NCBI RefSeq assembly: GCF_905220975.1
Contig: NZ_CAJNBK010000038.1
Location: 1-45,430 of the forward strand
Reading direction: 5' to 3'
Length of the DNA: 45,430 bases
Origin: Paraburkholderia haematera
Lineage (GTDB): Bacteria; Pseudomonadota; Gammaproteobacteria; Burkholderiales; Burkholderiaceae
In this document: piece after piece, positions 9,207 through 16,752 of the stretch
How the letters are laid out: each line of letters begins with the position of its first letter
How positions within the stretch are numbered: the stretch's first letter is position 1
Notes under the pieces: model-generated
Told to the model about the DNA's origin: nothing
The model's database searches: none
The model's input: only the letters and a program-made list of their open reading frames with translations
Position numbers and translations under genes: made by a program

Positions 9207-10697
9207 TCAATATCCAGTCCACACCGCCAGCGCGAGCGCGCCGCCCGACAGCAACAGCAGCACCACGAACAAGGGCAGGATGAACCTGATCCACTGGCCG
9301 AAGCCGACCCGCGCGGTGGCGAGATACGCGAGCAGCATCCCGGAGGTTGGCGTCACCATGTTCGTCAAGCCGCCGCCGAGGACGAAGGCGAGTACCGAGG
9401 TCTGTCCGCTGACGCCGGACAGCTGCGCGATCGGTCCGATGATCGGCATGCTGACCGCGGCCTTGCCGGACACGGACGGAATGAACACGTCGAGCACCAT
9501 CTGCACGGCCATCAAGCCGTTCGCCACCCACACCGCCGATTGGCCGCGCGCGAGCCGCGTGAAATGTTCGATCAGCGTGTCGAGCACCAGACTGTTCTGC
9601 AGAATCAGTTCAACGGATGCGGCGAGTCCGATCAGCAAGCCGGCGAGAATCATCCCCTTCATTCCGTCGACGAAAGCGTCGGCCGCGCTGCGCGAATCGA
9701 GCCTGCCCACGGCCGCCGTCACGATGCTAATGAACACGTAGAACGCGGACAACTCCACGTTGCCCCAATGCAAATCACGCGTGCCGATCACCAGCATCGC
9801 GGCGGCGACCGTCAGCACGATCAGCGTCGCCTTGTGGCGGCCCGAGAGCTTCGAGTGAGGATGCTGGTCGAGCGTCGCGCGTGCGGCGGCCAGCCGGTAG
9901 CCGCTCAAGCGGACATGGGCCAGCAGATACAGAATGCCCAGCGTCAGGAACACCACGAACACGCCGATCCGCATCGCGATACCGCTAAACAGCGGCACGC
10001 CGACGATCGGCTGCGCGACGGCGAGCGAGAGCGGATTGGTCACCGAGGCGATATAGCCGATCTTCGCGGCAATCGCGACGAGCCCCACCGCGAACAGGTT
10101 CGACAAACCGAGCCGCCGCGCCAGCACCATCACCATCGGAATGATCACGAGGTATTCGGAGATGAAGCCAAGCAGCGTGCTGCCGAGGCCGATCAGCACC
10201 ATCAGCAGCGGCGCTAGTACATAGACGTTGCCCGCGGTGAGTTGCAGCAGCCGGTCGATCCCCGCATCCACCACGCCCGTTTTACGCATCACGCCGAACA
10301 TGCCGCCGACGAACATCACCATGAAGATCAGCGGTGCGTTCTTGATGAGGCCATTGGGCACCGCGACGAACGCCGACACGAGGCTCGCGGGCGCCGCTTG
10401 CTCGGGCGTGCTTTTTGTGACGCTCGGCGCGACCAGCGTGGCGAGGTTATGGCTCTTCGGCACCACCTGATAGGTGCCCGGCACGACCAGCTTGTCGTGG
10501 CGCTCGAAGCGGCCGGCGTCGATCAGGTAGGTCATCGCCACGGCGGCGAGCACGACCCAGATCATCATCACCACCGGATGCAACATCTTGCCGTGGGGCT
10601 TCTTTTCATCGCTGCCGCTGCCGGGATGGCTGCCCGGCGATTGATCGTCGTCGGCGGTGGGCGCGGCGGGTGGCACAGGTGGCGTGAGCGTGGTCAT
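9207..10697 (-). CDS. YfcC-family (DcuC-superfamily) membrane transporter
   Basis: A 496-residue polytopic inner-membrane protein with about 12 hydrophobic segments after a hydrophilic, proline-rich N-terminus of ~40 residues. Blocks typical of the YfcC/C4-dicarboxylate anaerobic carrier group are GGMFGVMRKTGVVDAGIDRLL, GFISEYLVIIPMVM, AKIGYIASVTNPLSLAVAQ and, near the C-terminus, VNGLMAVQMVLDVFIPSVSGKAAVSMPI. AGGA eight bases before the ATG supports the start. It is the last gene of an operon after the amidohydrolase and IclR genes, 13 bases from the latter. That context suggests import of an amino-acid derivative such as an N-formyl amino acid, but the family also includes dicarboxylate and basic amino-acid carriers. 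Confidence 0.85.
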   Translation of the reverse strand: MTTLTPPVPPAAPTADDDQSPGSHPGSGSDEKKPHGKMLHPVVMMIWVVLAAVAMTYLIDAGRFERHDKLVVPGTYQVVPKSHNLATLVAPSVTKSTPEQAAPASLVSAFVAVPNGLIKNAPLIFMVMFVGGMFGVMRKTGVVDAGIDRLLQLTAGNVYVLAPLLMVLIGLGSTLLGFISEYLVIIPMVMVLARRLGLSNLFAVGLVAIAAKIGYIASVTNPLSLAVAQPIVGVPLFSGIAMRIGVFVVFLTLGILYLLAHVRLSGYRLAAARATLDQHPHSKLSGRHKATLIVLTVAAAMLVIGTRDLHWGNVELSAFYVFISIVTAAVGRLDSRSAADAFVDGMKGMILAGLLIGLAASVELILQNSLVLDTLIEHFTRLARGQSAVWVANGLMAVQMVLDVFIPSVSGKAAVSMPIIGPIAQLSGVSGQTSVLAFVLGGGLTNMVTPTSGMLLAYLATARVGFGQWIRFILPLFVVLLLLSGGALALAVWTGY

Positions 10698-10710
10698 GGG
10701 CGGGTTCCTG

Positions 10711-11481
10711 TCATGCCGGCAGTGGGTTCATCTGCGGCGCGGTATAGCCGAGCTCGGCGGAAATCGTGCGGCTGCACGCTTGCAAACGTTCGAGGTAATC
10801 GGGAATCTCGATCCGGCTGATACGCATTTCCGGCCCCGAGACGCTGATCGCGGCCACCGTTGCGCCGGTAACGTCGCGCACCGGCACCGAGATCGCTACC
10901 GCGCCGGCCGTGACTTCGCCCACGCTGACCGCATAGCTTCTGCGCGCGATCGCATCGAGTTCGTCGACGAGCTTCATCAGATCCGGTGGCTGCGGCAGTT
11001 TCTTCAGGCGTGCGAGGTATTCGGTCTTGACGGCGTCAGGTGCGAACGCGAGCAGGATCTTGCCGGACGCGCCGCTGTTGAGCGGGCGACGGTTGCCTAC
11101 CGCGCCGATGGTGCGCATCTCGTGCGTGCTTTCGCAACGCGCGACGCACACCGTTTCCAGCCCTTCGCGCACACGCAGCACGACGTTTTCGTTGATCGCC
11201 TGATTGAGCACGAGCATGTGCTTTTGCGCCGAGCGCACCAGCGTGTTCTGCTGCGCGGCCGCGACGCCGATCACGAAGGCCTGCGGACCGAGCGAGTAGG
11301 TCGAGGCGCGCGTGTCCTGCACAACGAAGCGATGCAGTTCGAGCGTGCACAGCATGCGGTAAGCGCGCGATTTGTTGATGCCGAGCTGATTGGCGAGCTC
11401 GGTGACGCCGAGGCCAGGATGCTCGGCCACGTGGCTCAGCAATTTGAGCGCACTGTCGACGGAATCGACGATGTAGTTCAC
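10711..11481 (-). CDS. IclR-family transcriptional regulator
   Basis: A 256-residue DNA-binding regulator: an N-terminal winged helix (VDSALKLLSHVAEHPGLGVTELANQLGINKSRAYRMLCTLE) and a C-terminal IclR effector domain (RPLNSGASGKILLAF...VSVGEVTAGAVAISVPVRD). I use the GTG at 11481 because AAGGAAGGAAC lies just upstream and gives the usual family length. An upstream ATG-type start at 11553 would overlap the preceding gene and add 24 atypical residues. It sits between the amidohydrolase (49-base gap) and the transporter. The two 25-bp near-identical sites at 12491-12515 and 12722-12746 are its probable operators, so it likely controls its own operon and the divergent porin. Confidence 0.9.
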   Translation of the reverse strand: MNYIVDSVDSALKLLSHVAEHPGLGVTELANQLGINKSRAYRMLCTLELHRFVVQDTRASTYSLGPQAFVIGVAAAQQNTLVRSAQKHMLVLNQAINENVVLRVREGLETVCVARCESTHEMRTIGAVGNRRPLNSGASGKILLAFAPDAVKTEYLARLKKLPQPPDLMKLVDELDAIARRSYAVSVGEVTAGAVAISVPVRDVTGATVAAISVSGPEMRISRIEIPDYLERLQACSRTISAELGYTAPQMNPLPA

Positions 11482-11530
11482 GGTTGTTCCTTCCTTCGGT
11501 GCTTCCGGGGTTGCTTCCGGGGGTGCTTCA

Positions 11531-12424
11531 TCAAGCCGGGCGCGGCGCGGCAAGTTGGGCGCGGACGTACTCGGCGAGCGCGGCGACGAAGGCGTCGAGG
11601 TCGCGCTTGAGCGTGTCGAAGCCGGTGCTTTTGACGAACGCGGCTTCGTCCATATACAGCCCGCGATTCAGTTCGATCTGGATGCTGTGTCTGCGCCGCG
11701 CGGGATCGCTGACGGCCGCGAGCAGATCGCCACCCTGATACGGCTCGTTCATCTGGACGCGATAGCCCGCGCCGCTGAAATAGTCCGCCACCCATTGCGT
11801 AAAGGCGGGATCCGCGGTGGTACCGCGGCGGTCGCTGATGACGAAGTCGGGGCGCGCAGCGCCTGCGTCGACATTCATCTCGTTGCCGCGCGATTTCATC
11901 GAATGACAGTCGACGTGCCACAGCGCGCCGTGCTGCGCGTAAGCGCGCTCGGCGGCCGCACTGAGCGCCGCGCGATAGGGGCGGTAGTACGCGTCGATGC
12001 GATGCCGCACTTCGGCGACCGACAGCTTGCGGTCGTACATCGGCACGTTCGGCAAGGCGTCGCGCCGGATCAGGCCCATGCCGCGCAACGTGTACTTCTC
12101 CGGTGCGAGCGGTTCGGGCCACGGCTCGGCGAGCAGTTGCGCATCGATGTCGGTGATCGCGCGGTTCGGGTCGATGTAGGCGCGCGGGAAATGCGCGCCG
12201 ATCAGTACACCGCCTTGCGCCGGCACGCCGGCCCACAGTTCGTCGACGAACGCATCCCACGAGGTACGAATCGCGGCGGCCGGCGCGGACGTGCCGAAGT
12301 CGGCCGGCAGCGCGATGCCGCTGTGCGGTGAATCGAACAGGATCGGCAGGAAAGCCGCAGTCGGTTCCGCGATGAAGAACGGCGCGCTTGCGGGCGCTGC
12401 AAAAGTGTTGCTATCGGGCGTCAA
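11531..12424 (-). CDS. N-formylglutamate amidohydrolase family protein
   Basis: A 297-residue hydrolase of the N-formylglutamate deformylase family, whose members release formate from N-formyl-L-glutamate. Family blocks: PILFDSPHSGIALPADF, AHFPRAYIDPNRAITDID, WHVDCHSM (metal-site region) and SIQIELNRGLYMD. The start is a TTG at 12424 with AAGGA seven bases upstream; no ATG exists before the conserved domain, so the rare start seems real. No hut genes are nearby, so this is unlikely to be the histidine-pathway HutG. Its operon with an IclR regulator and a YfcC-type carrier, and its mirror-image promoter with a porin, suggest a dedicated uptake-and-deformylation route. The exact substrate is unknown. 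Confidence 0.88.
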   Translation of the reverse strand: MTPDSNTFAAPASAPFFIAEPTAAFLPILFDSPHSGIALPADFGTSAPAAAIRTSWDAFVDELWAGVPAQGGVLIGAHFPRAYIDPNRAITDIDAQLLAEPWPEPLAPEKYTLRGMGLIRRDALPNVPMYDRKLSVAEVRHRIDAYYRPYRAALSAAAERAYAQHGALWHVDCHSMKSRGNEMNVDAGAARPDFVISDRRGTTADPAFTQWVADYFSGAGYRVQMNEPYQGGDLLAAVSDPARRRHSIQIELNRGLYMDEAAFVKSTGFDTLKRDLDAFVAALAEYVRAQLAAPRPA

Positions 12425-12490
12425 AACAAATTCCTTTCGAGTGGCCGACGCGCTTTGAAGGCCGTCGTAGCCAGAGTCAGTGGCTTGTGC

Positions 12491-12547
12491 GTTTTATTAA
12501 ATAAAACAACGTATTAATATTTAACGACGAACGTCATTGCCGGTCAA
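12491..12547 (-). promoter_or_regulatory. Promoter and operator of the amidohydrolase-IclR-YfcC operon
   Basis: On the minus strand: -35 TTGACC (12547-12542), 17-base spacer, -10 TTAAAT (12524-12519), then a 25-bp site (12515-12491) beginning AATACGTTG and ending in the palindrome GTTTTATTTAATAAAAC. The site overlaps the expected transcription start, so a bound protein would repress. It is 23/25 identical to 12722-12746 in mirror orientation. Confidence 0.7.
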
Positions 12548-12687
12548 GTGACTCGGCGAAAGCCTTGCTGTCTGGGTCGTCTATTTTGAAATCCTTTCTG
12601 GGCAAGGATTTGCGCCGTGTTGCTCAGTAAAACCCCCAGCGCCGAGGTTGATCGTCAATGCGGGCAAACCAGCATTTTTGCGACGCC

Positions 12688-12746
12688 TTGACCAGGCAAT
12701 TTTGCATTTCGAATAATAAACAATACGTTGTTTTATTCATTAAAAC
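12688..12746 (+). promoter_or_regulatory. Promoter and operator of the porin gene
   Basis: On the plus strand: -35 TTGACC (12688-12693), 18-base spacer, -10 AATAAT (12712-12717), then a 25-bp site (12722-12746), AATACGTTG followed by GTTTTATTCATTAAAAC, overlapping the likely start of transcription. GGCAAT follows the -35 here (one base later) and in the opposite promoter, so the two promoters are an inverted duplication. Confidence 0.7.
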
Positions 12747-12819
12747 AAATGATCGAAGCGTTCGGACAACAGCCGGCTTCGACGGGACCGACTCACACAC
12801 TCACAACAAGGAAATGCAG

Positions 12820-13926
12820 ATGAACAGGAAAGGTTTGGGGATGACCATGGCGCTCGCGGGGATCGGCGCGGTGCTGAGTGGCAACGCTGCGGCGCAGTCG
12901 AGCGTGACGCTGTACGGTATCGTCGACTCCGGCATTACGTACACGAGCAACCAGAAAGGCAGTTCGACCTGGCAGGCGACCGGCGGCAACGAACAGGGTA
13001 CGCGCTGGGGCATGGTGGGCACGGAGGATCTCGGCGGCGGCACCTCGGCGATCTTCAAACTGGAGAACGGCTTCAACATCGAGACTGGCACGGCGAGCGC
13101 GAATGGCCGCATGTTCGGGCGTCAGGCGTGGGTGGGTGTGTCGAACCAGCGCTGGGGGACCTTCACGATGGGCCGCCAGTACAACGCCGCGCAGGATTCG
13201 CTGGCGCCGTTGCAGATCGGCGCAAGCACGTCGCTGACGCAGTACGCGCTGCATCCGTTCGATACCGACGACCTGAACAACACGTTTCGCACCGACAATT
13301 CGGTGAAATACGTGACGCCGACTTTCGCGGGCTTCCAGGGCAATGCGATGTACGGTTTCTCCAATGCGACCAACTTCGCAGCAAATCGTACCTGGAGCGT
13401 CGGCGGCACGTATGCGCAGGGTCCGGTGCGCCTGGGCGTGGCTTATGTGGTTCTCGATAACCCGGCGCTCGACACGACCGGCGCGATTCCGTCGGACAAC
13501 TACTACACGTTCCTGAAGGGCATCACGAAGCAGCAGATCTGGGGCGCGGCCGGCACGTACGAATTCGGCAACGCGACCTTCGGCATGCTGTACACGACCT
13601 CGCTGTTCAATTTGCAGACGGGCGCATCGCAGCGCTTCAACAACTACGAAGGCAGTTTCCGCTATCGCTTCACACCGGCTGTGATGTTTGCCATCGGCGA
13701 AACGTACACGCAGGTTCATACGACGCAAAGCGCGAAGCCGAGCGTGCACTACCTGCAAACCAGCGCGGGCGTGCAGTACTTCCTGTCCAAGCGCACCGAC
13801 CTGTATGTGAACGCGATCTATCAGCGCTCGTCGTCGAATGCGGTGGCGGCCGTTGAAGGGATCAGCAATCCGTCGAGCACGAACACGCAGGTGGTGGGCG
13901 TGGTGGGGATTCGCCACAAGTTCTGA
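12820..13926 (+). CDS. Gram-negative (OpcP-type) outer-membrane porin
   Basis: A 368-residue trimeric beta-barrel porin of the kind common in Burkholderia. The signal peptide (hydrophobic ALAGIGAVLSG, cleavage near NAAA-QSS) is followed by the family start SSVTLYGIVDSG. The protein ends in VGIRHKF, the terminal phenylalanine required for barrel assembly. Conserved internal blocks include RWGMVGTEDLGGG, RQAWVGVSNQRWGTFTMGRQY and a late SKRTDLYVNAIYQ. I start at 12820 because AAGGA is seven bases upstream; the in-frame ATG at 12814 is too close to it. Shared promoter architecture with the amidohydrolase operon suggests the porin admits that operon's substrate. Confidence 0.93.
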   Translation: MNRKGLGMTMALAGIGAVLSGNAAAQSSVTLYGIVDSGITYTSNQKGSSTWQATGGNEQGTRWGMVGTEDLGGGTSAIFKLENGFNIETGTASANGRMFGRQAWVGVSNQRWGTFTMGRQYNAAQDSLAPLQIGASTSLTQYALHPFDTDDLNNTFRTDNSVKYVTPTFAGFQGNAMYGFSNATNFAANRTWSVGGTYAQGPVRLGVAYVVLDNPALDTTGAIPSDNYYTFLKGITKQQIWGAAGTYEFGNATFGMLYTTSLFNLQTGASQRFNNYEGSFRYRFTPAVMFAIGETYTQVHTTQSAKPSVHYLQTSAGVQYFLSKRTDLYVNAIYQRSSSNAVAAVEGISNPSSTNTQVVGVVGIRHKF

Positions 13927-14047
13927 GCGGGCGAGAGGAGGGAGGCGCGGTACTTCGGCATGCGTCGCGGCATGATTCGTGCAGCCGCGCCGAACTGGAC
14001 GGTCCGATCGCGTAGTGCGAACTGCGCAATCGGCGCTACGTAGTCGA

Positions 14048-14071
14048 GCTGCGCTGTCTCTCAAGCGCAGC
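14048..14071. other. Hairpin between porin and KirBac genes
   Basis: GCTGCGCT (14048-14055) pairs perfectly with 14064-14071 around an 8-base loop. It lies between the converging porin and potassium-channel genes and has no T-run, so it is a weak terminator candidate at best. Confidence 0.35.
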
Positions 14072-14090
14072 CCGGCCGATGCTGCGTGGC

Positions 14091-15062
14091 CTAAGTCGCG
14101 GACGCTTTCGCCGTAGACGCGGCGACCGGCGCGGAGTCGAGTGGCACGACCTCGTTGAAATGCGAGTAATCGATGTGACTCACGCCATCTTCCTCGCGCA
14201 TGATGTCGACGAACCGGTGTTGCCAGCGGATCTGCTCGCAGGGCCACGTGTAGCGCGCCTGCATGGTTTGCGAGGTCGATTCGTCGACCCCTTCGAGCGT
14301 GAGCAGCAGCGACATGTCGCGGCCCTTGAGCGTTTCGGCGGTTTCGCCGAACAGCGGGCTGCTTTCGTCGATGGTGTGCATCAGGACCCAGCCTAGTTTG
14401 AACACGGGATGCTGGTCGCGCACCAGCGTCAGATCGTAGAGTTTGCGCAGCGTAAAACCTTCGGCGGTGGTCTCCAGCCGCATGATGCGCAGCTTCGCAC
14501 GCGCTTCGGCGATCACGTTCTGACGTGCGTTGGCGGCGCGCACCATCAGCGTCATGCGGCCCTCGAGCGGCCGCACGACCGCGTAGCGGGCGAACATGAT
14601 CTTGGCGTGCGGGCGTGAGAAGCGCGCGAAGATCAGCCCGGTCGCCAACGCGATGCTGGACATGCCGACAAAGATCTCCAGCGTCGCGATCCAGTGGGCG
14701 TAGACCGTTTGCGGGTGCATGTCGCCATAGCCCACCGTCGCAAGCGTTTCGACGCTGAAGAAAAACGCGCCGCCAAAGCCGGATGGAAACTGATTGGCGA
14801 TCGGTGCGTGGCCGACCATGTAGAGCGCGGCAAACACGGTGTTGAGCAGCAGAAACAGGACCCCGAGCGAGACGAAAAACGTCGGCCAGCGCACGACGAG
14901 CGCGCGGTGATAGAGATCCTGCCAGAGCGGCGTCGGCATGCCGTGCGCGATCACTACGCGATCGTCCAGGCGCAATTCCCGGCTGCCGCGCGCGCGACGT
15001 TTATGCGCCGGCGTTTCGTCGTCGCCGATGCCGGGAAGGCGGTCTGACTGTTCGGTGGCCAT
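14091..15062 (-). CDS. KirBac-type inward-rectifier potassium channel
   Basis: A 323-residue tetrameric K+ channel subunit. Order: a cytoplasmic N-terminus with a slide helix (~45-58), TM1 at ~60-84, a pore helix and the selectivity filter TVGYGD at 109-114, TM2 at ~121-148, then the Kir C-terminal immunoglobulin-like domain (from HAKIMFARYAVV to the end). Length and order match KirBac1.1 of B. pseudomallei (about 333 residues). I chose the ATG at 15062 (MATEQSDR); the longer frame adds 62 non-family residues. The ribosome site is weak (GACGAG). It appears monocistronic. Confidence 0.93.
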   Translation of the reverse strand: MATEQSDRLPGIGDDETPAHKRRARGSRELRLDDRVVIAHGMPTPLWQDLYHRALVVRWPTFFVSLGVLFLLLNTVFAALYMVGHAPIANQFPSGFGGAFFFSVETLATVGYGDMHPQTVYAHWIATLEIFVGMSSIALATGLIFARFSRPHAKIMFARYAVVRPLEGRMTLMVRAANARQNVIAEARAKLRIMRLETTAEGFTLRKLYDLTLVRDQHPVFKLGWVLMHTIDESSPLFGETAETLKGRDMSLLLTLEGVDESTSQTMQARYTWPCEQIRWQHRFVDIMREEDGVSHIDYSHFNEVVPLDSAPVAASTAKASAT

Positions 15063-15144
15063 CGCGTGCTCGTCAATATGAAAACGCGCAAAGCGTAGCA
15101 CGCCGCCTCGCGCGAGCGTGCCGACCGATGTATCTGTTTTGCGA

Positions 15145-15390
15145 CTACGGAAAAGCCCGCGGCTTCGGAATGCCGGCGCCGTGTTCGATGTCGTCGACGG
15201 CTTGCTGGTGCGCTGCGGCGATGGCTTCGGCTTCGTCCCCGTAGCCATTGTCGCCGCCTACGGTGGTCCACGGCTTGACGGCTTTCTCGCGATGCCGGAT
15301 TTCGTATTCCGCGTCCCAGCGTGCGCCGTTGAGTTCGAGAGGGCGGACGTGAATCGAGTACACGCCGTAGAGGAAGAGCTGTTCAGCCAT
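15145..15390 (-). CDS. Small conserved-looking hypothetical protein (81 aa)
   Basis: I do not recognise the family. The 81-residue acidic protein starts MAEQLFLYGVYSIHVRPLE, has a tryptophan-containing middle (ARWDAEYEIRHREKAVKPW) and a helical alanine-rich C-terminus. A strong ribosome site, GGAGG, lies five bases before the ATG. There is no signal peptide or membrane segment. It lies on the same strand as the next small gene, 61 bases downstream of it, so the two may share a transcript. Confidence 0.7.
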   Translation of the reverse strand: MAEQLFLYGVYSIHVRPLELNGARWDAEYEIRHREKAVKPWTTVGGDNGYGDEAEAIAAAHQQAVDDIEHGAGIPKPRAFP

Positions 15391-15451
15391 GGTCGCCTCC
15401 AGCCGGTTGATTCAGAGGTGGCGCCGCGTCATGGACACGGCGCCGGCTTGC

Positions 15452-15682
15452 CTAGAGTTCGATTTCCCCAAGGATACGGTGGGCGAGGGCCTTGGCTTCT
15501 TCGAGCGCTTCCTCCGGCGTGGACGAGGCGGTGTCGACCTCGTAGACCGTGGTCTCCTGGTCGGCGGTTGCTTCACCTTCGTCGCGGGAAAGGGTGACCA
15601 GGCCCTGCCACGCGTCGCTCTGTACTTCTCTTATCGACGCGGTGGCCGTGTAGATGCCTTTGGTGTAGGTGATGTCCTCCAT
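15452..15682 (-). CDS. Small acidic hypothetical protein (76 aa)
   Basis: A 76-residue acidic protein (MEDITYTKGIYTATASIREV...) with a predicted beta-rich first half and a glutamate/alanine helix at the end (STPEEALEEAKALAHRILGE). AAGGAG eight bases before the ATG is a strong start signal. No family is recognised with confidence and there is no export signal. It precedes the other small gene on the same strand. Confidence 0.7.
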   Translation of the reverse strand: MEDITYTKGIYTATASIREVQSDAWQGLVTLSRDEGEATADQETTVYEVDTASSTPEEALEEAKALAHRILGEIEL

Positions 15683-15765
15683 GGCGACGCTCCTTGTTCC
15701 AAAGGGTTGGGTTTTTTCATCCTAGCACGATGATCGAACTCCGGTTTTTTGCCTGCGCGGCGCTC

Positions 15766-15804
15766 GATGTCTACAACCGATGTCTACAACCGGTGCCTAC
15801 AACA
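15766..15804. repeat. 13-bp x3 tandem repeat downstream of pfkB-type gene
   Basis: GATGTCTACAACC occurs twice in a row (15766-15778, 15779-15791), followed by a diverged third copy GGTGCCTACAACA (15792-15804). It begins 26 bases past the stop codon of the minus-strand kinase gene. Confidence 0.85.
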
Positions 15805-15829
15805 ATACGCGTCGCACAAGACAAAAAAA

Positions 15830-16747
15830 CTACAGCAGCGCGACAACTTCATCCAATGAAGGCGCATGGGCGCCCGCGTGGCGGCAAGCCGCCGCGCCGG
15901 CGGCGAGAGAAAAGGCCAGGTGCTCCGGCCACGCCCGCTGCGGCGCGGCCATCAGGCTGAACAGCAGGCCGCCGATAGACGCATCCCCCGCACCCACGGT
16001 ATCGACCACTTCGACCCGAGGCGGCCGAGCCTCGACGACCGTGGCGCCGTCGATCAACATGGACGTCTCCGGTCCGCGTGTCACCAGCACGGTGGCCACG
16101 GGATTCATGGCCCGTAGCTGGGCAAGCGCGCCGGCCTCGTCGTCCGTCTTGAAGAGCATGCGCAAATCCTCGTCCGACACCTTGATCAGGTCGGCCAGCG
16201 CAGCCATCTTTCGCAACGTGGGCTCGTACCCGTGCTCCATCAGGTTCCGGTAATTCGGATCGAAACTGATCTTCACGCCGCGCGCGCGCAATTCGGCTGC
16301 CAACGCGGCAAGTGTGTCGCCAAGCGGCTGACGCACCAGGCTGATGCAACCGAAATGCGCCCATTTCACCTGCCCGATCCAGCCAGCCGGCAAGCGCGCC
16401 GGATCGAACGCCAGATCGGCGCCGTTCTCACCCATGAAAAAGTACGCAGGCGGATGGGTCCGATGAACGATCGCCAGCAGGGGCGGCCGCGCCACGCGCT
16501 GCATGAAGCGCATGTCGAGCCCCGCGGCAACGCTCGCGTTCCACAGGTCGTCGGAGAAGTTGTCGACGCCTAGCGACCCGGCACACGCCGTCGGCAAACC
16601 GAGCCGCGCCACGCAGCGCGCGACATTCCAGCCGGCACCGCCAGGACGCGAGAGCCATTGCGAGGCGCCGGTCCGCACGAGATCGGTGAGGATGTCGCCG
16701 GCTGAGACGAAGAGGGGGAATTCGGTATTCGCGCTCAAGTTGCTCAT
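15830..16747 (-). CDS. PfkB-family sugar kinase (probable fructokinase)
   Basis: A 305-residue ribokinase-fold kinase that phosphorylates a sugar with ATP. The N-terminal glycine motif SRPGGAGWNVARCVARLG binds substrate. The C-terminal signature DTVGAGDASIGGLLFSL (~251-267) carries the anion hole and catalytic aspartate. SFDPNYRNLM is another family block. It is the last gene of an operon, five bases after the AGE isomerase under LacI control. That pairing suggests mannose to fructose to fructose-6-phosphate, making fructose the likely substrate. Other PfkB substrates such as 2-keto-3-deoxygluconate cannot be excluded. The stop is followed on its strand by a T-run. Confidence 0.88.
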   Translation of the reverse strand: MSNLSANTEFPLFVSAGDILTDLVRTGASQWLSRPGGAGWNVARCVARLGLPTACAGSLGVDNFSDDLWNASVAAGLDMRFMQRVARPPLLAIVHRTHPPAYFFMGENGADLAFDPARLPAGWIGQVKWAHFGCISLVRQPLGDTLAALAAELRARGVKISFDPNYRNLMEHGYEPTLRKMAALADLIKVSDEDLRMLFKTDDEAGALAQLRAMNPVATVLVTRGPETSMLIDGATVVEARPPRVEVVDTVGAGDASIGGLLFSLMAAPQRAWPEHLAFSLAAGAAACRHAGAHAPSLDEVVALL

Positions 16748-16752
16748 TTTGC

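Noticed and set aside
12793..14247. 484-residue minus-strand frame opposite the porin
   Set aside because: Shadow of the porin gene; no domain and no start signal.
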